This document shows positions 1 to 10,145 of a stretch of 34,735 nucleotides of DNA, piece after piece; position 1 is the first letter of the stretch; every line of letters starts with the position of its first letter. The DNA is from Ignavibacteriota bacterium (GTDB taxonomy: Bacteria > Bacteroidota > Ignavibacteria > UBA10030). The stretch covers positions 1-34,735 of the forward strand of contig PLMS01000144.1 of NCBI GenBank assembly GCA_003142575.1, given 5' to 3'. Both the position numbers and the translations under genes were made by a program. The notes under the pieces are model-generated. The model had not been told where the DNA came from. It saw only the letters and a list, made by a program, of their open reading frames with translations, and did not search any database.

Positions 1-8
1 CCATAGGA

Positions 9-578
9 TTACTCCTTATCAATCATGCCGCGAATATTTTTCATAATCTCATCCACCGTCACTCCAATGCGCATGTTATCAGCGCGAATAATCACATCGG
101 CGCGCGAATAGAATGGTTCTCGAGATGAGAGAAGTTCCAGAATACGTTTTTCCAATTCTTGCGCTTGTAATGGATTGCCATCGGCATCCTTCAACATTGG
201 ACGATCACTTCGATACTGCACACGCTGAAGTATTTCTTCCGGCGAAAGTTTGAGATAGATGAGAATTCCATTCTGAGATACGATCTGACAGTTCTCTTCG
301 TTGGCAATCGTGCCGCCTCCGAGAGAGATGACAGAGTGATCGAGTTTTGTAAGCTCATGCAATATGTTCCGCTCTAAGAGACGAAACGCTTTCTCGCCTT
401 CTGTACGAAAAATTTCTACAATCTCTTTCTGTGTCTTCTGTTCAATGAACCGGTCAACATCGACGTACTCATACCCAAGTGTATTGGCAAGAATAGGACC
501 AATCGTACTTTTCCCGCTTCCCATAAATCCAGTAAGGAAAATAAGTGATTTCTTATTTCCGTGAAGTGTCTCTTTCAT
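9..578 (-). CDS. aroK: Shikimate kinase
   Basis: ORF with P-loop GFMGSGKSTIG, VDVDRFIE, FRLLERNIL and SLGGGT motifs typical of shikimate kinase. Confidence 0.93.
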   Translation of the reverse strand: MKETLHGNKKSLIFLTGFMGSGKSTIGPILANTLGYEYVDVDRFIEQKTQKEIVEIFRTEGEKAFRLLERNILHELTKLDHSVISLGGGTIANEENCQIVSQNGILIYLKLSPEEILQRVQYRSDRPMLKDADGNPLQAQELEKRILELLSSREPFYSRADVIIRADNMRIGVTVDEIMKNIRGMIDKE

Positions 579-588
579 TATCCGTGCT

Positions 589-622
589 AAAAAAAAGGCG
601 TCCCGATGAATCGAGACGCCTT
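589..622 (-). terminator. Rho-independent terminator downstream of the PpiD/SurA-like gene
   Basis: Inverted repeat aaggcgtc(595-602)/gacgcctt(615-622), extended by CGA/TCG; on the minus strand it is followed by a run of T (8 A on the plus strand). Confidence 0.8.
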
Positions 623-640
623 GTCGAAGAATTAAGAATT

Positions 641-2755
641 TTAGCGAAAGAATTTATCCCGATGATCAACAATATCCGCTTTCTCGCGCAGCGCGGTATG
701 CCAATCCGATAATGCACGGTTGTGCTTCTCTTGTAAAAGCTGTGCACTCAGCGATTCCCGCTCCGAGCTGTACTTCACCGAATCAAAAGGTGTCTTCGAT
801 AAAAGTTGGATGATGTAGTAACCGCGATTGCCTTCGAACGGTTTTGATAATTCGCCCTGCTTCAAAGAAAGAGCAATGCCGATGAATTTCTGATCTCGCC
901 CGACACTCGAAGGACCATCAGTTGGTTTAAATACACCGGTATTCTGCGCAATTAAATTTGGATTGGATTGCGCCGCTGAAATGATGTCGCTGGAAGGTGT
1001 TAACGTTTTGTAGAAAACATCTACCTGCTCGCGGATCTTTTCCATTTTTTTCTGCTTTATCGCCATCGATTTCAAGACACCTTTGACTTCCTCAAGTGGA
1101 CGGACGCCTTCTTCCCGGATGTTCGATACTTTTACAACGATCACTCCATCTCGAACATAGATTGGTTCGCTGATCACTCCAAGTTTATTGGCAAACGCAA
1201 AATTCGTTACTGCATCATTTTGACCTATACCGGGAATTGATCCTGTTTTTTGGAACTCGGGAGTTTCGAGGACCTGATATTTACTATTCTCCGCAGCTTT
1301 CTCAAATCCTTCATCCTTCACTAAATATCCAAAATCTTGAGCATTCTGAAACGCGGTTTCCGCTGTCTGTGCACTTGCTCTTACTTTCAACGCAAGGTCA
1401 ATAATCTTTATTTCGCGTTTATCTCTGCCGGTCACTTTAATAATGTGCCAACCGAATTGCGTTCGCACAGGACCAACAATATCTCCAACACGCGTTCTGA
1501 ATGCTGCATCCGCAAATGGTTTCACATAACGATCTTTCGATGCCCAGCCCAGTTCACCGCCTTGTACTGCTGATCCGTAATCCTGGCTATTCTCACGAGC
1601 AAGTTTTGCAAAGTCGACGCCGGAGCGTGCTTGTGCAAGAAGTGCACGCGCCTTCTGGATTACTTTCACACTATCGGGTCCTGCTACGAGATTCAGGAGA
1701 ATGTGGCTAGACTTAACGTATTCTGATTTTCCCTGCCGCTGATCGAGAATTTTAATAAGATGGATTCCGTCATTGTCCTTCACGGGGCCAACGATATCGC
1801 CTTTCCGTGCAGAAAAAATCGCATCTTCTTTTTGCCTGCTTAACTCGCCATGTTTAAAGAATGCGTCGGTAACTGGAATTTCGGAATATGTCTTGGCAAG
1901 TTCTGCGAAGTCCATAACGCCGGACTTTGCTTGATCCAAATAATTTTTTGCATCCTGCTCAACCGCTGCTGAATCTTCTGAAGAAGCGTTTTGATTAAAG
2001 TATACATACTTTACTTTTCGTGTCGCTTTTGCTTGGAAATCAGCGGGATGAGACTCGTATTGATTCTTCAAGTCGTCATCGGTCACAGTCACTGCTGAAT
2101 CCGGCACCAATCGATTGATGTCGAATAAAACGTAATTCGCATTCATGGTCACGTCACGGTCAATGAAGCGCTGCTTCACTTCGCTTTCGCTGACAATGGT
2201 AGTCGCCAGCAATAGACTTTGCAGCTTCTGGCGTTTCTGCTCCTGACGAATCCCTTCTTCTACTTGAATCCATGCTTGCTTATTTTGTGGATCCCTCATG
2301 GCACTTTGGTATGCGTCACGCCGGAAAGTTCCAGTGGAATCCTTAAATTGTTGTACCAGAAATTCCGGCGGATTCGGACCGTTCACAATATCGAGTATTT
2401 CCTGATTGGAGACAGTAATGCCGAGTCGATCAATTTCCTGTTCAAACAGCAGTTCGTCTACCATTTGGTTCCATACCTGCGAACGAATCTGGCGCTCGGT
2501 TTCAGCATCCACATCACTGTTCTGTTGTTTCTTTTGATTTTCAACGGTACGCCGCACCAGTTCGCTGAATTGTCTATGATTGATTTCCTTGCCGTTCACA
2601 GATCCGAGCACTTCTTGTTGTTGGCCGCTGCCACGCCCCTTGCGTCCAGAGATATCGAAGCCCCAATCGAAAATAATTAAGGCGATGAAAATGACTGCCG
2701 CACCAGCAATGATAAATTTTGGAGATTTTTCACGAATATCGCTTAATACAGCCAT
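641..2755 (-). CDS. Peptidylprolyl isomerase, PpiD/SurA type (SurA_N-like region plus parvulin domains), membrane anchored
   Basis: N-terminal TM (FIIAGAAVIFIALIIFDWGFD), SurA-type N domain, parvulin motifs (GGELGWASKDRYVKPFADAAF...GPVRTQFGWHIIKV). Likely start is the internal ATG at 2755 (MAVLSDIREKSPKF), not the ORF-track start at 2971. Confidence 0.88.
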   Translation of the reverse strand: MAVLSDIREKSPKFIIAGAAVIFIALIIFDWGFDISGRKGRGSGQQQEVLGSVNGKEINHRQFSELVRRTVENQKKQQNSDVDAETERQIRSQVWNQMVDELLFEQEIDRLGITVSNQEILDIVNGPNPPEFLVQQFKDSTGTFRRDAYQSAMRDPQNKQAWIQVEEGIRQEQKRQKLQSLLLATTIVSESEVKQRFIDRDVTMNANYVLFDINRLVPDSAVTVTDDDLKNQYESHPADFQAKATRKVKYVYFNQNASSEDSAAVEQDAKNYLDQAKSGVMDFAELAKTYSEIPVTDAFFKHGELSRQKEDAIFSARKGDIVGPVKDNDGIHLIKILDQRQGKSEYVKSSHILLNLVAGPDSVKVIQKARALLAQARSGVDFAKLARENSQDYGSAVQGGELGWASKDRYVKPFADAAFRTRVGDIVGPVRTQFGWHIIKVTGRDKREIKIIDLALKVRASAQTAETAFQNAQDFGYLVKDEGFEKAAENSKYQVLETPEFQKTGSIPGIGQNDAVTNFAFANKLGVISEPIYVRDGVIVVKVSNIREEGVRPLEEVKGVLKSMAIKQKKMEKIREQVDVFYKTLTPSSDIISAAQSNPNLIAQNTGVFKPTDGPSSVGRDQKFIGIALSLKQGELSKPFEGNRGYYIIQLLSKTPFDSVKYSSERESLSAQLLQEKHNRALSDWHTALREKADIVDHRDKFFR

Positions 2756-2994
2756 GATAGAACACGCTCCTATTTCCTGATCAAAACAAAAAACCTGTAA
2801 TTTTAGTGTTGACAAATATAGCCGACAATCATCTGATATGCAATGAATTTCTTGTTGACTTTGTTGGCATATCAGGTTATATTTTTTATCGAAAAAATAA
2901 CCACGAATGTGTATTCTTTCGGAAGCGCGATGGTTGTGATATCGCGCTTTGCTTTCTTCAACAATTACCAACGTTCTAAGTTTGGAGACAATTT

Positions 2995-4881
2995 GTGAGA
3001 AATCAGCTTACTAGAATCATCATTACTGTCTGTTTCGTCATTCTTGCGGTCTACTTCCTCTGGCCGACGATCCGAGACTATAATTATCGCAAGCAACTCA
3101 GCCAGCTCACCGGACAAGACAGCATCGCATATGCAGAAAAGCATCACGATGATATGCTCGACGCAAAAATGAAGCGTATGAAGTTAGGCTTAGACCTGCA
3201 AGGTGGAATGCGCGTCGTGTTGGAAGTGGACCTCATCCAATTATTAGATGATGTAGCGAAGAACAAGGATGACAAATTCCGCGCAATCATAAAAGAAGTT
3301 CGAAGTGAAACAGTGTCAAATGAGAGTTCGATCATTCCAATCTTCGTAAACAAATTCAAAGCCGACACGATTCGTTTGAGCCGCTACTACGGGAGCATGC
3401 GCGATGATGACTCCAAGATTACAAGTATGCTTGAAGATGAATCCGGCAAGGCAATTGACCGCGCCATCGAAATCGTGCGAAACCGTGTTGACCAATACGG
3501 TGTTTCGGAACCCAGTATTCAGAAACAAGGCGGACGGCGTATCATTGTCGAACTGCCGGGTGTAAAAGATGAAAACGAAGTGAGCCAATTGCTTCATGGC
3601 ACTGCGCTCCTTGAATTCAGAATGCTGAAAGATCCGCAAATTTCTTATAAAGTGATGGTATCTATTGATAAATTCCTTACCGGAAAATTAGAAACAGACT
3701 CGACGGCGGAAACTGCTACATCAAAAGAAAAGGGAAAGGAACCAGAAAAACGGAAAGACGCTCTTTCCGAACTCACAGGCAACACTGCAACTCCTGAATC
3801 CGATACATCGAAGGAAGCACAATTCGCACGCGAGCATCCCTTCTTTATGTATGTTAAACCGGACCAACACGGAAACGGCGAAGGATATGTCGCTGAAAAA
3901 GATAAAGATCGCGTTGTTCGCTTGCTCGAACGGCCTGAAGTACAGCGGCTTATTCCTGCCGATCTTGAGTTCTTGTGGTCTGCAAAAGTCCAATCATTCA
4001 AGGACGAACAAAAATACTATCTTCTGTATCCTGTGAAAAAGACTCCGGAACTAACCGGCAATGTCATCACAAATGCGCAAGCAAGCGTGGATCCGGAAGA
4101 TAATCGCTCCATCGTTAATATGGAAATGAACAGCGAAGGTGCACGCGATTGGGCTCGCATTACCGGAGCCAATATCGGCAAACGCGTTGCGATCATCATG
4201 GATAAAGGTGTTTTCTCTGCACCGGTTGTCCAGGCAAAAATCTCAGGCGGACGTTCAAGGATCACAGGAATGGACTCACCGGCAGAAGCTCGTCTTTTGG
4301 AAATTGTTTTAAAAGCGGGCGCATTGCCGGCACCAGTCACTACTATTGAGCAGCGCTCCATTGGACCATCGCTCGGTGAAGATTCTATACATGCTGGCCT
4401 TACATCAATTTTGATTGCTTTCATTCTCATAGTCCTCTTTATGGTTGTGTATTATCATTCGGCAGGTGCTGTAGCCGACTTCGCTTTATTCTTCAACATT
4501 TTGTTCATCCTCGGTGTTATGGCAAGCTTCGGTGCAACACTCACCCTCCCCGGTATTGCAGGTATTGTGTTAACCATCGGTATGGCAGTAGATGCAAACG
4601 TTCTCGTGAATGAGCGCATACGTGAAGAATTGGAGACTGGAAAAACTTTACGTTTAGCAATTGATACTGGATATCATAGGGCGTTCACTGCCATTTTTGA
4701 CGGCCACGTTACTTCATTTCTGACGGGTATTGTACTCTATCAATTTGGCTCAAGCGGGGTGCAGGGATTTGCGCTCACGCTGATGATTGGCTTGGTCGCA
4801 AATCTCTTTAGCGCAATCGTCATCACTCACGTCATTATGAACATTATGATGGATAAAGGGTATCATCCAAAATTTGGATAA
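2995..4881 (+). CDS. secD: Protein translocase subunit SecD
   Basis: GTG start; GLDLQGGMRVVLEV, NRVDQYGVSEPSIQKQGGRRIIVELPG, GPSLGEDSI and C-terminal RND-type TM segments. Confidence 0.96.
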   Translation: MRNQLTRIIITVCFVILAVYFLWPTIRDYNYRKQLSQLTGQDSIAYAEKHHDDMLDAKMKRMKLGLDLQGGMRVVLEVDLIQLLDDVAKNKDDKFRAIIKEVRSETVSNESSIIPIFVNKFKADTIRLSRYYGSMRDDDSKITSMLEDESGKAIDRAIEIVRNRVDQYGVSEPSIQKQGGRRIIVELPGVKDENEVSQLLHGTALLEFRMLKDPQISYKVMVSIDKFLTGKLETDSTAETATSKEKGKEPEKRKDALSELTGNTATPESDTSKEAQFAREHPFFMYVKPDQHGNGEGYVAEKDKDRVVRLLERPEVQRLIPADLEFLWSAKVQSFKDEQKYYLLYPVKKTPELTGNVITNAQASVDPEDNRSIVNMEMNSEGARDWARITGANIGKRVAIIMDKGVFSAPVVQAKISGGRSRITGMDSPAEARLLEIVLKAGALPAPVTTIEQRSIGPSLGEDSIHAGLTSILIAFILIVLFMVVYYHSAGAVADFALFFNILFILGVMASFGATLTLPGIAGIVLTIGMAVDANVLVNERIREELETGKTLRLAIDTGYHRAFTAIFDGHVTSFLTGIVLYQFGSSGVQGFALTLMIGLVANLFSAIVITHVIMNIMMDKGYHPKFG

Positions 4882-4921
4882 TCCGTCATTCCACTAAACA
4901 TGCAAATGCAAAGGATTTTCA

Positions 4922-5848
4922 ATGCGACTGTTTAAAAAAACACATATTGATTTCATTGGAAAACGTTTTTTCTGGTACGCCGTTTCGGCCATAATGGTAT
5001 TGATTGGACTGGTTTCCGTTATCTTTAAAGGTATTAACTACGGGATTGATTTCCAGGGTGGAACAGAAATGATTGTGGCATTTAGCCCCAGTGTAGATAT
5101 CGCCAATGTACGTATCGTACTCGATAAAGTGGGACTCGGAAAAAGCGAAATCAAATCTTACGGTAAAGAATCAACGCTTTTAATTCGAACAAGCGAGCAA
5201 GCTGAAGGAACCACCATCGGCACAAAGATCAAGAACGCATTAACTGATGGATTCCCCGGCAACAACATCGTAACTCTCCGCGAAGATAAAATAGGACCGA
5301 GGATCGGAAAAGAACTCCGAACCAATGCCCTCTTAGCAGTCTTGTGGGCTCTTGCCGCCATCCTTGTATATATCGGACTTCGGTTTAAATTCCGCTACGG
5401 CCTTGGAGCAACGATATCGATTTTCCATGATGTATTGACAACCTTTGGGTTTCTTTCCATCATGAATGGATTGATCCCAGGGTTGAACCTCGAGATTACT
5501 CAGGAGGTCATTGCAGCATTTTTAACACTCATCGGTGTCTCGGTGAACGACACAGTCGTTATCTTTGACCGAATCAGAGAGAACGAGAAACTTTTCAGAT
5601 CTATGTCGTTGGGAGATCTGATGAATAAGAGTTTGAACGAAACACTGAGCAGAACCATTATAACATCAGGCACAATTTTTGTAGTATTGGTGATCCTATT
5701 GATTTTCGGCGGTGAGGTCAATCGCGGGTTTGCATTTACGATGGCATTTGGTATTGTCACCGGCACATATTCATCCATCTATGTTGCCAGCGCATTTGTG
5801 CTGGACTGGACGCGATATCAGAATCGCAAGAAGGCAGTAACAACCTAA
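4922..5848 (+). CDS. secF: Protein translocase subunit SecF
   Basis: GIDFQGGTEM, GPRIGKELR, VSVNDTVVIFDRIRENE; directly follows secD. Confidence 0.96.
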   Translation: MRLFKKTHIDFIGKRFFWYAVSAIMVLIGLVSVIFKGINYGIDFQGGTEMIVAFSPSVDIANVRIVLDKVGLGKSEIKSYGKESTLLIRTSEQAEGTTIGTKIKNALTDGFPGNNIVTLREDKIGPRIGKELRTNALLAVLWALAAILVYIGLRFKFRYGLGATISIFHDVLTTFGFLSIMNGLIPGLNLEITQEVIAAFLTLIGVSVNDTVVIFDRIRENEKLFRSMSLGDLMNKSLNETLSRTIITSGTIFVVLVILLIFGGEVNRGFAFTMAFGIVTGTYSSIYVASAFVLDWTRYQNRKKAVTT

Positions 5849-5875
5849 TCCTTTGCAACGGAGAAGGAGTATGGT

Positions 5876-6211
5876 ATGAAATTGAAAACGAAAGAGATCA
5901 AAGGTATTACGATCATTCAGCTGGACGGCAATGTCATAGGCGGCCCTGATGTGTCTGCCTTGAACGAATACTTGCACAAGCTCATCACCGAAGATAAGAA
6001 GAACATCGTCGTTGATCTCAAAACGGTTAGCTTCATCAATAGCTCCGGACTTGGCATGCTCATCGGTGGATTGACAACACTGCGCCACTCCGGCGGCGAT
6101 TTGAAACTCGCACGTGCATCAAAGAAAGTCGAACATCTCCTGGAGGTAACAAAATTGCTGAAGGTATTCGATCTTCACAAGAATGTGAATGATGCGGTAG
6201 CATCATTTTAA
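5876..6211 (+). CDS. STAS-domain anti-sigma factor antagonist
   Basis: VVDLKTVSFINSSGLGMLIGGLTTLR matches the SpoIIAA/STAS signature; RBS ggagaaggag upstream. Confidence 0.88.
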   Translation: MKLKTKEIKGITIIQLDGNVIGGPDVSALNEYLHKLITEDKKNIVVDLKTVSFINSSGLGMLIGGLTTLRHSGGDLKLARASKKVEHLLEVTKLLKVFDLHKNVNDAVASF

Positions 6212-6288
6212 TACTGTATCAGGGGCGGATGTACTCAGCATCCGCGCTTGATTGTTTCTGACATTCACTCCATCATACAAAAACCACC

Positions 6289-6927
6289 ATGCCATCTCAT
6301 CCCCTGTTCGTCACTGTTGCTGGTAATATTGGCGCCGGAAAATCTTCGTTGTCACGATTCCTTGGAGAACATTTCCAATGGAAGCCGTACTTCGAGTCGG
6401 TGGATGATAATCCCTATCTCTCCGATTTCTATTCCGATATGTCGCGCTGGTCGTTCCACCTGCAAATTTATTTCCTAGCCAACCGCTTCAAGTGTCACAA
6501 AGAGATCGTCGAATCGAGCGAATCAGTGATTCAAGATCGTTCTATTTATGAAGACGCCGAGATCTTTGCACGCAACCTCTATGATATTGGAAAAATGACG
6601 GAGCGTGACTACACCAACTATGTCTCACTCTTCCATGTGATGATGGAATACCTCAAGCCCCCCGATCTCATGATCTACTTACGGGCAAATGTGGATACGC
6701 TTATGAAGCAAATCTCCAAACGCGGACGAGATTTTGAACAAGGAATCCAGCGTTCCTATCTCGAGCAGCTCAATAAGCTCTATGAAGATTGGATTGCCCG
6801 ATATAAGCTTGGTCCACTCCTCATCATCGAAAGCGATGATCTCGATTTCGTCAACAATCCAGTCGACCTCAACTATATCCTGGCGCGTGTGAAATACCGT
6901 TTACCACAGATGCTGTTGTTTGAATGA
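6289..6927 (+). CDS. Deoxynucleoside kinase family protein
   Basis: P-loop GNIGAGKSSLSRFL, VIQDRSIYEDAEIFA, ISKRGRDFEQGIQRSYL, typical of the dNK family. Confidence 0.9.
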   Translation: MPSHPLFVTVAGNIGAGKSSLSRFLGEHFQWKPYFESVDDNPYLSDFYSDMSRWSFHLQIYFLANRFKCHKEIVESSESVIQDRSIYEDAEIFARNLYDIGKMTERDYTNYVSLFHVMMEYLKPPDLMIYLRANVDTLMKQISKRGRDFEQGIQRSYLEQLNKLYEDWIARYKLGPLLIIESDDLDFVNNPVDLNYILARVKYRLPQMLLFE

Positions 6928-7014
6928 GTAAAGAGTAATGTAGTTATAACCAAAGACATCTCTGGAGATGTAGTCGTTTTTTCCCTGGTGTAAGATGGAA
7001 TAAAGTATCACAAA

Positions 7015-7923
7015 TTGTTCTTATCACTTTACGTTCTTCCCCCTCTTCTTGTTTCTCCAGCAACATTTCTCTACCTTTTTCATGAATACTCTGTGAAGGG
7101 AACCTTCGTGAGCAGTTATTTAAATTATATTCTGCCGATTTTTTACTTTTCACTCGTGTGGGCATACGGCAAAGCTTTTTTCGCCGATCAACTTTGGGCA
7201 AAGCGCGCGAAAACACCGCTCCTGATTGGCACCTTGACATTCCATGGTTTGTATCTCGCAGTCAGAACAATCATATTTCAGCATCCACCCGTCACTACGG
7301 TCTTTGAAATTTTCAGCATGTTGGCATTTTCGGTTACCGCCACGTACTGGATCATTGAACTCCGCTCGCATCGGAAAGAAACCGGGTATTTCATTCTCAA
7401 CATCGCGTTCTTCTTTCAACTCGCATCGACTTTCTTTATCAAAGATACACCTGTCGTGCCGGAAATTCTTCGCAGCCCGCTTTTTGGCGCGCACGTTTCC
7501 TGTGCGTTGATTGGCTATGCCGCAAGTACCATCGCAGGCGCATACAGCTTCATGTATTTAATGTTGTATCATGAAATGAAAGCTTCGCGCTTTGGCGTCA
7601 TCTATAAAAAACTTCCTACGCTCGAATCATTAGAACGCATGACCATGACAGCGATAAAACTTGTCGTTGCCCTTCTTGGCGTAGCCATTTGTTTTGGCAT
7701 CGTCTGGCTCCACCACGTATATCAGAATGCACATTATGACGACCCGAAACTCATCGGTACTGTTATTGTCTGGATGATGTACGGATTCTTAGTGGTCGCA
7801 AGGAAATATTTTGCTGTTCAGGGACGGAAAATTATGATACTTTCCATCGCAGGGTTTTTCATTTCCATCTTCTCAATGACCATTATTAACATCTTCTTCA
7901 GCGGATTCCACAAGTTTTATTAA
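7015..7923 (+). CDS. HemX/CcsA-like cytochrome c assembly family membrane protein
   Basis: Multi-TM protein directly upstream of hemA; HVSCALIGYAAST and FGIVWLHHVYQN fit the CcsA/HemX family; no WWGWDP (WWD) motif. TTG start (approximate). Confidence 0.7.
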   Translation: MFLSLYVLPPLLVSPATFLYLFHEYSVKGTFVSSYLNYILPIFYFSLVWAYGKAFFADQLWAKRAKTPLLIGTLTFHGLYLAVRTIIFQHPPVTTVFEIFSMLAFSVTATYWIIELRSHRKETGYFILNIAFFFQLASTFFIKDTPVVPEILRSPLFGAHVSCALIGYAASTIAGAYSFMYLMLYHEMKASRFGVIYKKLPTLESLERMTMTAIKLVVALLGVAICFGIVWLHHVYQNAHYDDPKLIGTVIVWMMYGFLVVARKYFAVQGRKIMILSIAGFFISIFSMTIINIFFSGFHKFY

Positions 7924-7924
7924 C

Positions 7925-9211
7925 ATGAATCTTCTCTGCGTCGGTATATCACATCACACGGCTCCGCTGGATGTCCGTGAGCGGTTATGGTTTTCTTCAG
8001 ATGAGATTCGCCGCACCTTGCCGCTGTTGAAACCGCTGAGTGCCGGCGAGAGTGTTTTATTCTCCACATGCAACCGCACAGAATTGTATGTACTGATGGA
8101 AAACGGAACAATCGAGCCGGATGTGCTGAAGAAGCTTTTGATTGCACAGAAGTCCGCGGCAGGAAAAGTGCAACCGTCCGATATGTTTATGATGACCGCT
8201 GGTGATGCAGCGCGGCACCTCTTTCGTGTTGCGGCAAGCCTTGATTCGATGGTGTTAGGAGATGTACAGATTCTCGCACAGGTGAAGGAAGGATTCAACC
8301 TCGCTACAGAACTCGGAACTGCCGGCGTTTTTATGAATCGCCTCTTCCAGCTTGCTTTCCGTGTCGGCAAACGCACACGAACGGAAACCGAAATTGGTGA
8401 AGGAGCTGTTTCTATTAGTTATGCAGCAGTGGAATTGGCACAAAAAATATTTGACGACTTGCAGAAAAGAACCGCTTTCGTTATTGGAGCGGGCGAAACA
8501 GCGGAATTAACTGCCACTCATCTGCGCGGCAAAAATATCGGGAAACTCCTTATTACAAACCGTACGCAGGAACGCGCCGAACAACTAGCACAAAAAGTTC
8601 ATGGCACTGCAATTCCGTTCAACTCTTGGTGTGATGCCTTAGCGGAATCTGACATTGTTATCTCATCCGTTGAAGTCAACCGTTATATTATACAACCGAG
8701 CGATATTCAAAGTTTAGTACGAAAGAATAGAAATGGACCGTTGTGTGTCATCGATCTCGGTGTACCGCGCAACATCGATCCGCAAATCAAGGAATTGGAA
8801 AATATTTTTCTGTACGATCTTGACACCTTGAATACAATGATCGATGAAAACCTGCAGCATCGGAAAGCAGAAATTCCTAAAGTCGATGCGATCATTGTCG
8901 ATGTATTAGCCGAATTGACACAATGGTACTCATCATTGGAAGTGAATCCCACAATTACAGCGCTTACACAATTCATGGAATCCATCCGACAGGAAGAAGT
9001 AGCGAAGAATATTAACCGCTTCAATCCCAAGGACCGTGAATTAGTAGAGCTGATCACAAAACGCATCATCAACAAGATCATTCACGCGCCCATCGTTAAT
9101 CTGCGTAATGGACAGGAGACATCGCTCACTGAGCGATTGCAGAAAATGAGCGCCATTCAGAAATTATTCGGACTTGCCAAATCATCCAAGGAAGATTCTC
9201 ATGCCGAGTAA
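7925..9211 (+). CDS. hemA: Glutamyl-tRNA reductase
   Basis: GISHHTAPLDVRERL, STCNRTELY, LDSMVLGDVQILAQVK, GAGETAELTATHL, ITNRTQERAEQLA. Confidence 0.96.
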   Translation: MNLLCVGISHHTAPLDVRERLWFSSDEIRRTLPLLKPLSAGESVLFSTCNRTELYVLMENGTIEPDVLKKLLIAQKSAAGKVQPSDMFMMTAGDAARHLFRVAASLDSMVLGDVQILAQVKEGFNLATELGTAGVFMNRLFQLAFRVGKRTRTETEIGEGAVSISYAAVELAQKIFDDLQKRTAFVIGAGETAELTATHLRGKNIGKLLITNRTQERAEQLAQKVHGTAIPFNSWCDALAESDIVISSVEVNRYIIQPSDIQSLVRKNRNGPLCVIDLGVPRNIDPQIKELENIFLYDLDTLNTMIDENLQHRKAEIPKVDAIIVDVLAELTQWYSSLEVNPTITALTQFMESIRQEEVAKNINRFNPKDRELVELITKRIINKIIHAPIVNLRNGQETSLTERLQKMSAIQKLFGLAKSSKEDSHAE

Positions 9212-10145
9212 TATTCGCATTGGTACACGGGGCAGTGAGCTGGCACTCTGGCAAACACATCATGTGAAAACACTCTTGGAAGGACGCTTTCCCGATATCA
9301 TCATCGATGTGCAGACAATCAAAACCACAGGCGATAAGATTCTCGACGCGCCGCTCGCAAAGATCGGAGATAAAGGGCTCTTCACGAAAGAGCTTGAAGT
9401 GGCATTGTTAGACGAACGCATTGATCTCGCTGTACACAGTTTCAAGGATGTACCAACTGCGATTCCTGAAGGTCTTGCAATTGCCGCTGTTTTGGAACGT
9501 GAAGATGTACACGACGTCTTTATCGGTCATCCGAAGAGCCCGAACCAATTATTCATGACTCTTCCACACCATGCTGTTATCGCGACCGGAAGTCTGCGAC
9601 GTAAATGTCAGGCACTCAACGCGCGGCAAGACATACAGATTGTCGACATTCGCGGGAATCTCAACACGCGTATAAAAAAACTTGATGAATCAAATTGGGA
9701 CGGAATAATTCTCGCCAAAGCTGGTGTGACGCGGCTTGGCTGGGCACAGCGAATCACAGAAATCCTGCCATTTGAAATCATGCTACCTGCTGTCGGTCAA
9801 GGAGCTTTAGCTATTGAAATGAGAAGCGGTGATAAGCGTGTTGAAGAACTCCTTCGTACTCTTCATCATCTTCCTACTGCTCTTACTGTGACTGCCGAAC
9901 GATCTCTTCTTCGTCATCTCGAAGGCGGTTGTCAAATTCCTATTGGTGCATACGGACAGGTACAAGGAAACGAACTTCGACTCGATGCAGTGATAGGAAG
10001 TTTGGATGGGAAGCGCATTGTGAAAGGAAGCCGGAGTGGAAATTTCGCTGATGCGGAACGAATAGGAATTGAGCTTGCAGAAGAATTACTGAAACGAGGC
10101 GGCAAAGAAATTTTGGACGAAATCAGAAACATAACCTCTTCTTGA
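9201..10145 (+). CDS. hemC: Hydroxymethylbilane synthase (porphobilinogen deaminase)
   Basis: IRIGTRGSELALWQ, SFKDVPT, TGSLRRKCQ, GGCQIPIGAY. Internal ATG at 9201 is the likely start, overlapping the hemA end. Confidence 0.95.
   Translation: MPSNIRIGTRGSELALWQTHHVKTLLEGRFPDIIIDVQTIKTTGDKILDAPLAKIGDKGLFTKELEVALLDERIDLAVHSFKDVPTAIPEGLAIAAVLEREDVHDVFIGHPKSPNQLFMTLPHHAVIATGSLRRKCQALNARQDIQIVDIRGNLNTRIKKLDESNWDGIILAKAGVTRLGWAQRITEILPFEIMLPAVGQGALAIEMRSGDKRVEELLRTLHHLPTALTVTAERSLLRHLEGGCQIPIGAYGQVQGNELRLDAVIGSLDGKRIVKGSRSGNFADAERIGIELAEELLKRGGKEILDEIRNITSS

Noticed and set aside
1-4. Possible start codon (ATG on the minus strand at 4-2) of a gene downstream of aroK, with AAGGAG-like RBS
   Set aside because: Plausible (aroB often follows aroK) but only one codon is in the window, so no product can be called.
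2219-2680. 153-aa plus-strand ORF
   Set aside because: Antisense to the PpiD/SurA-like gene; hydrophobic low-complexity translation, no RBS context noted.
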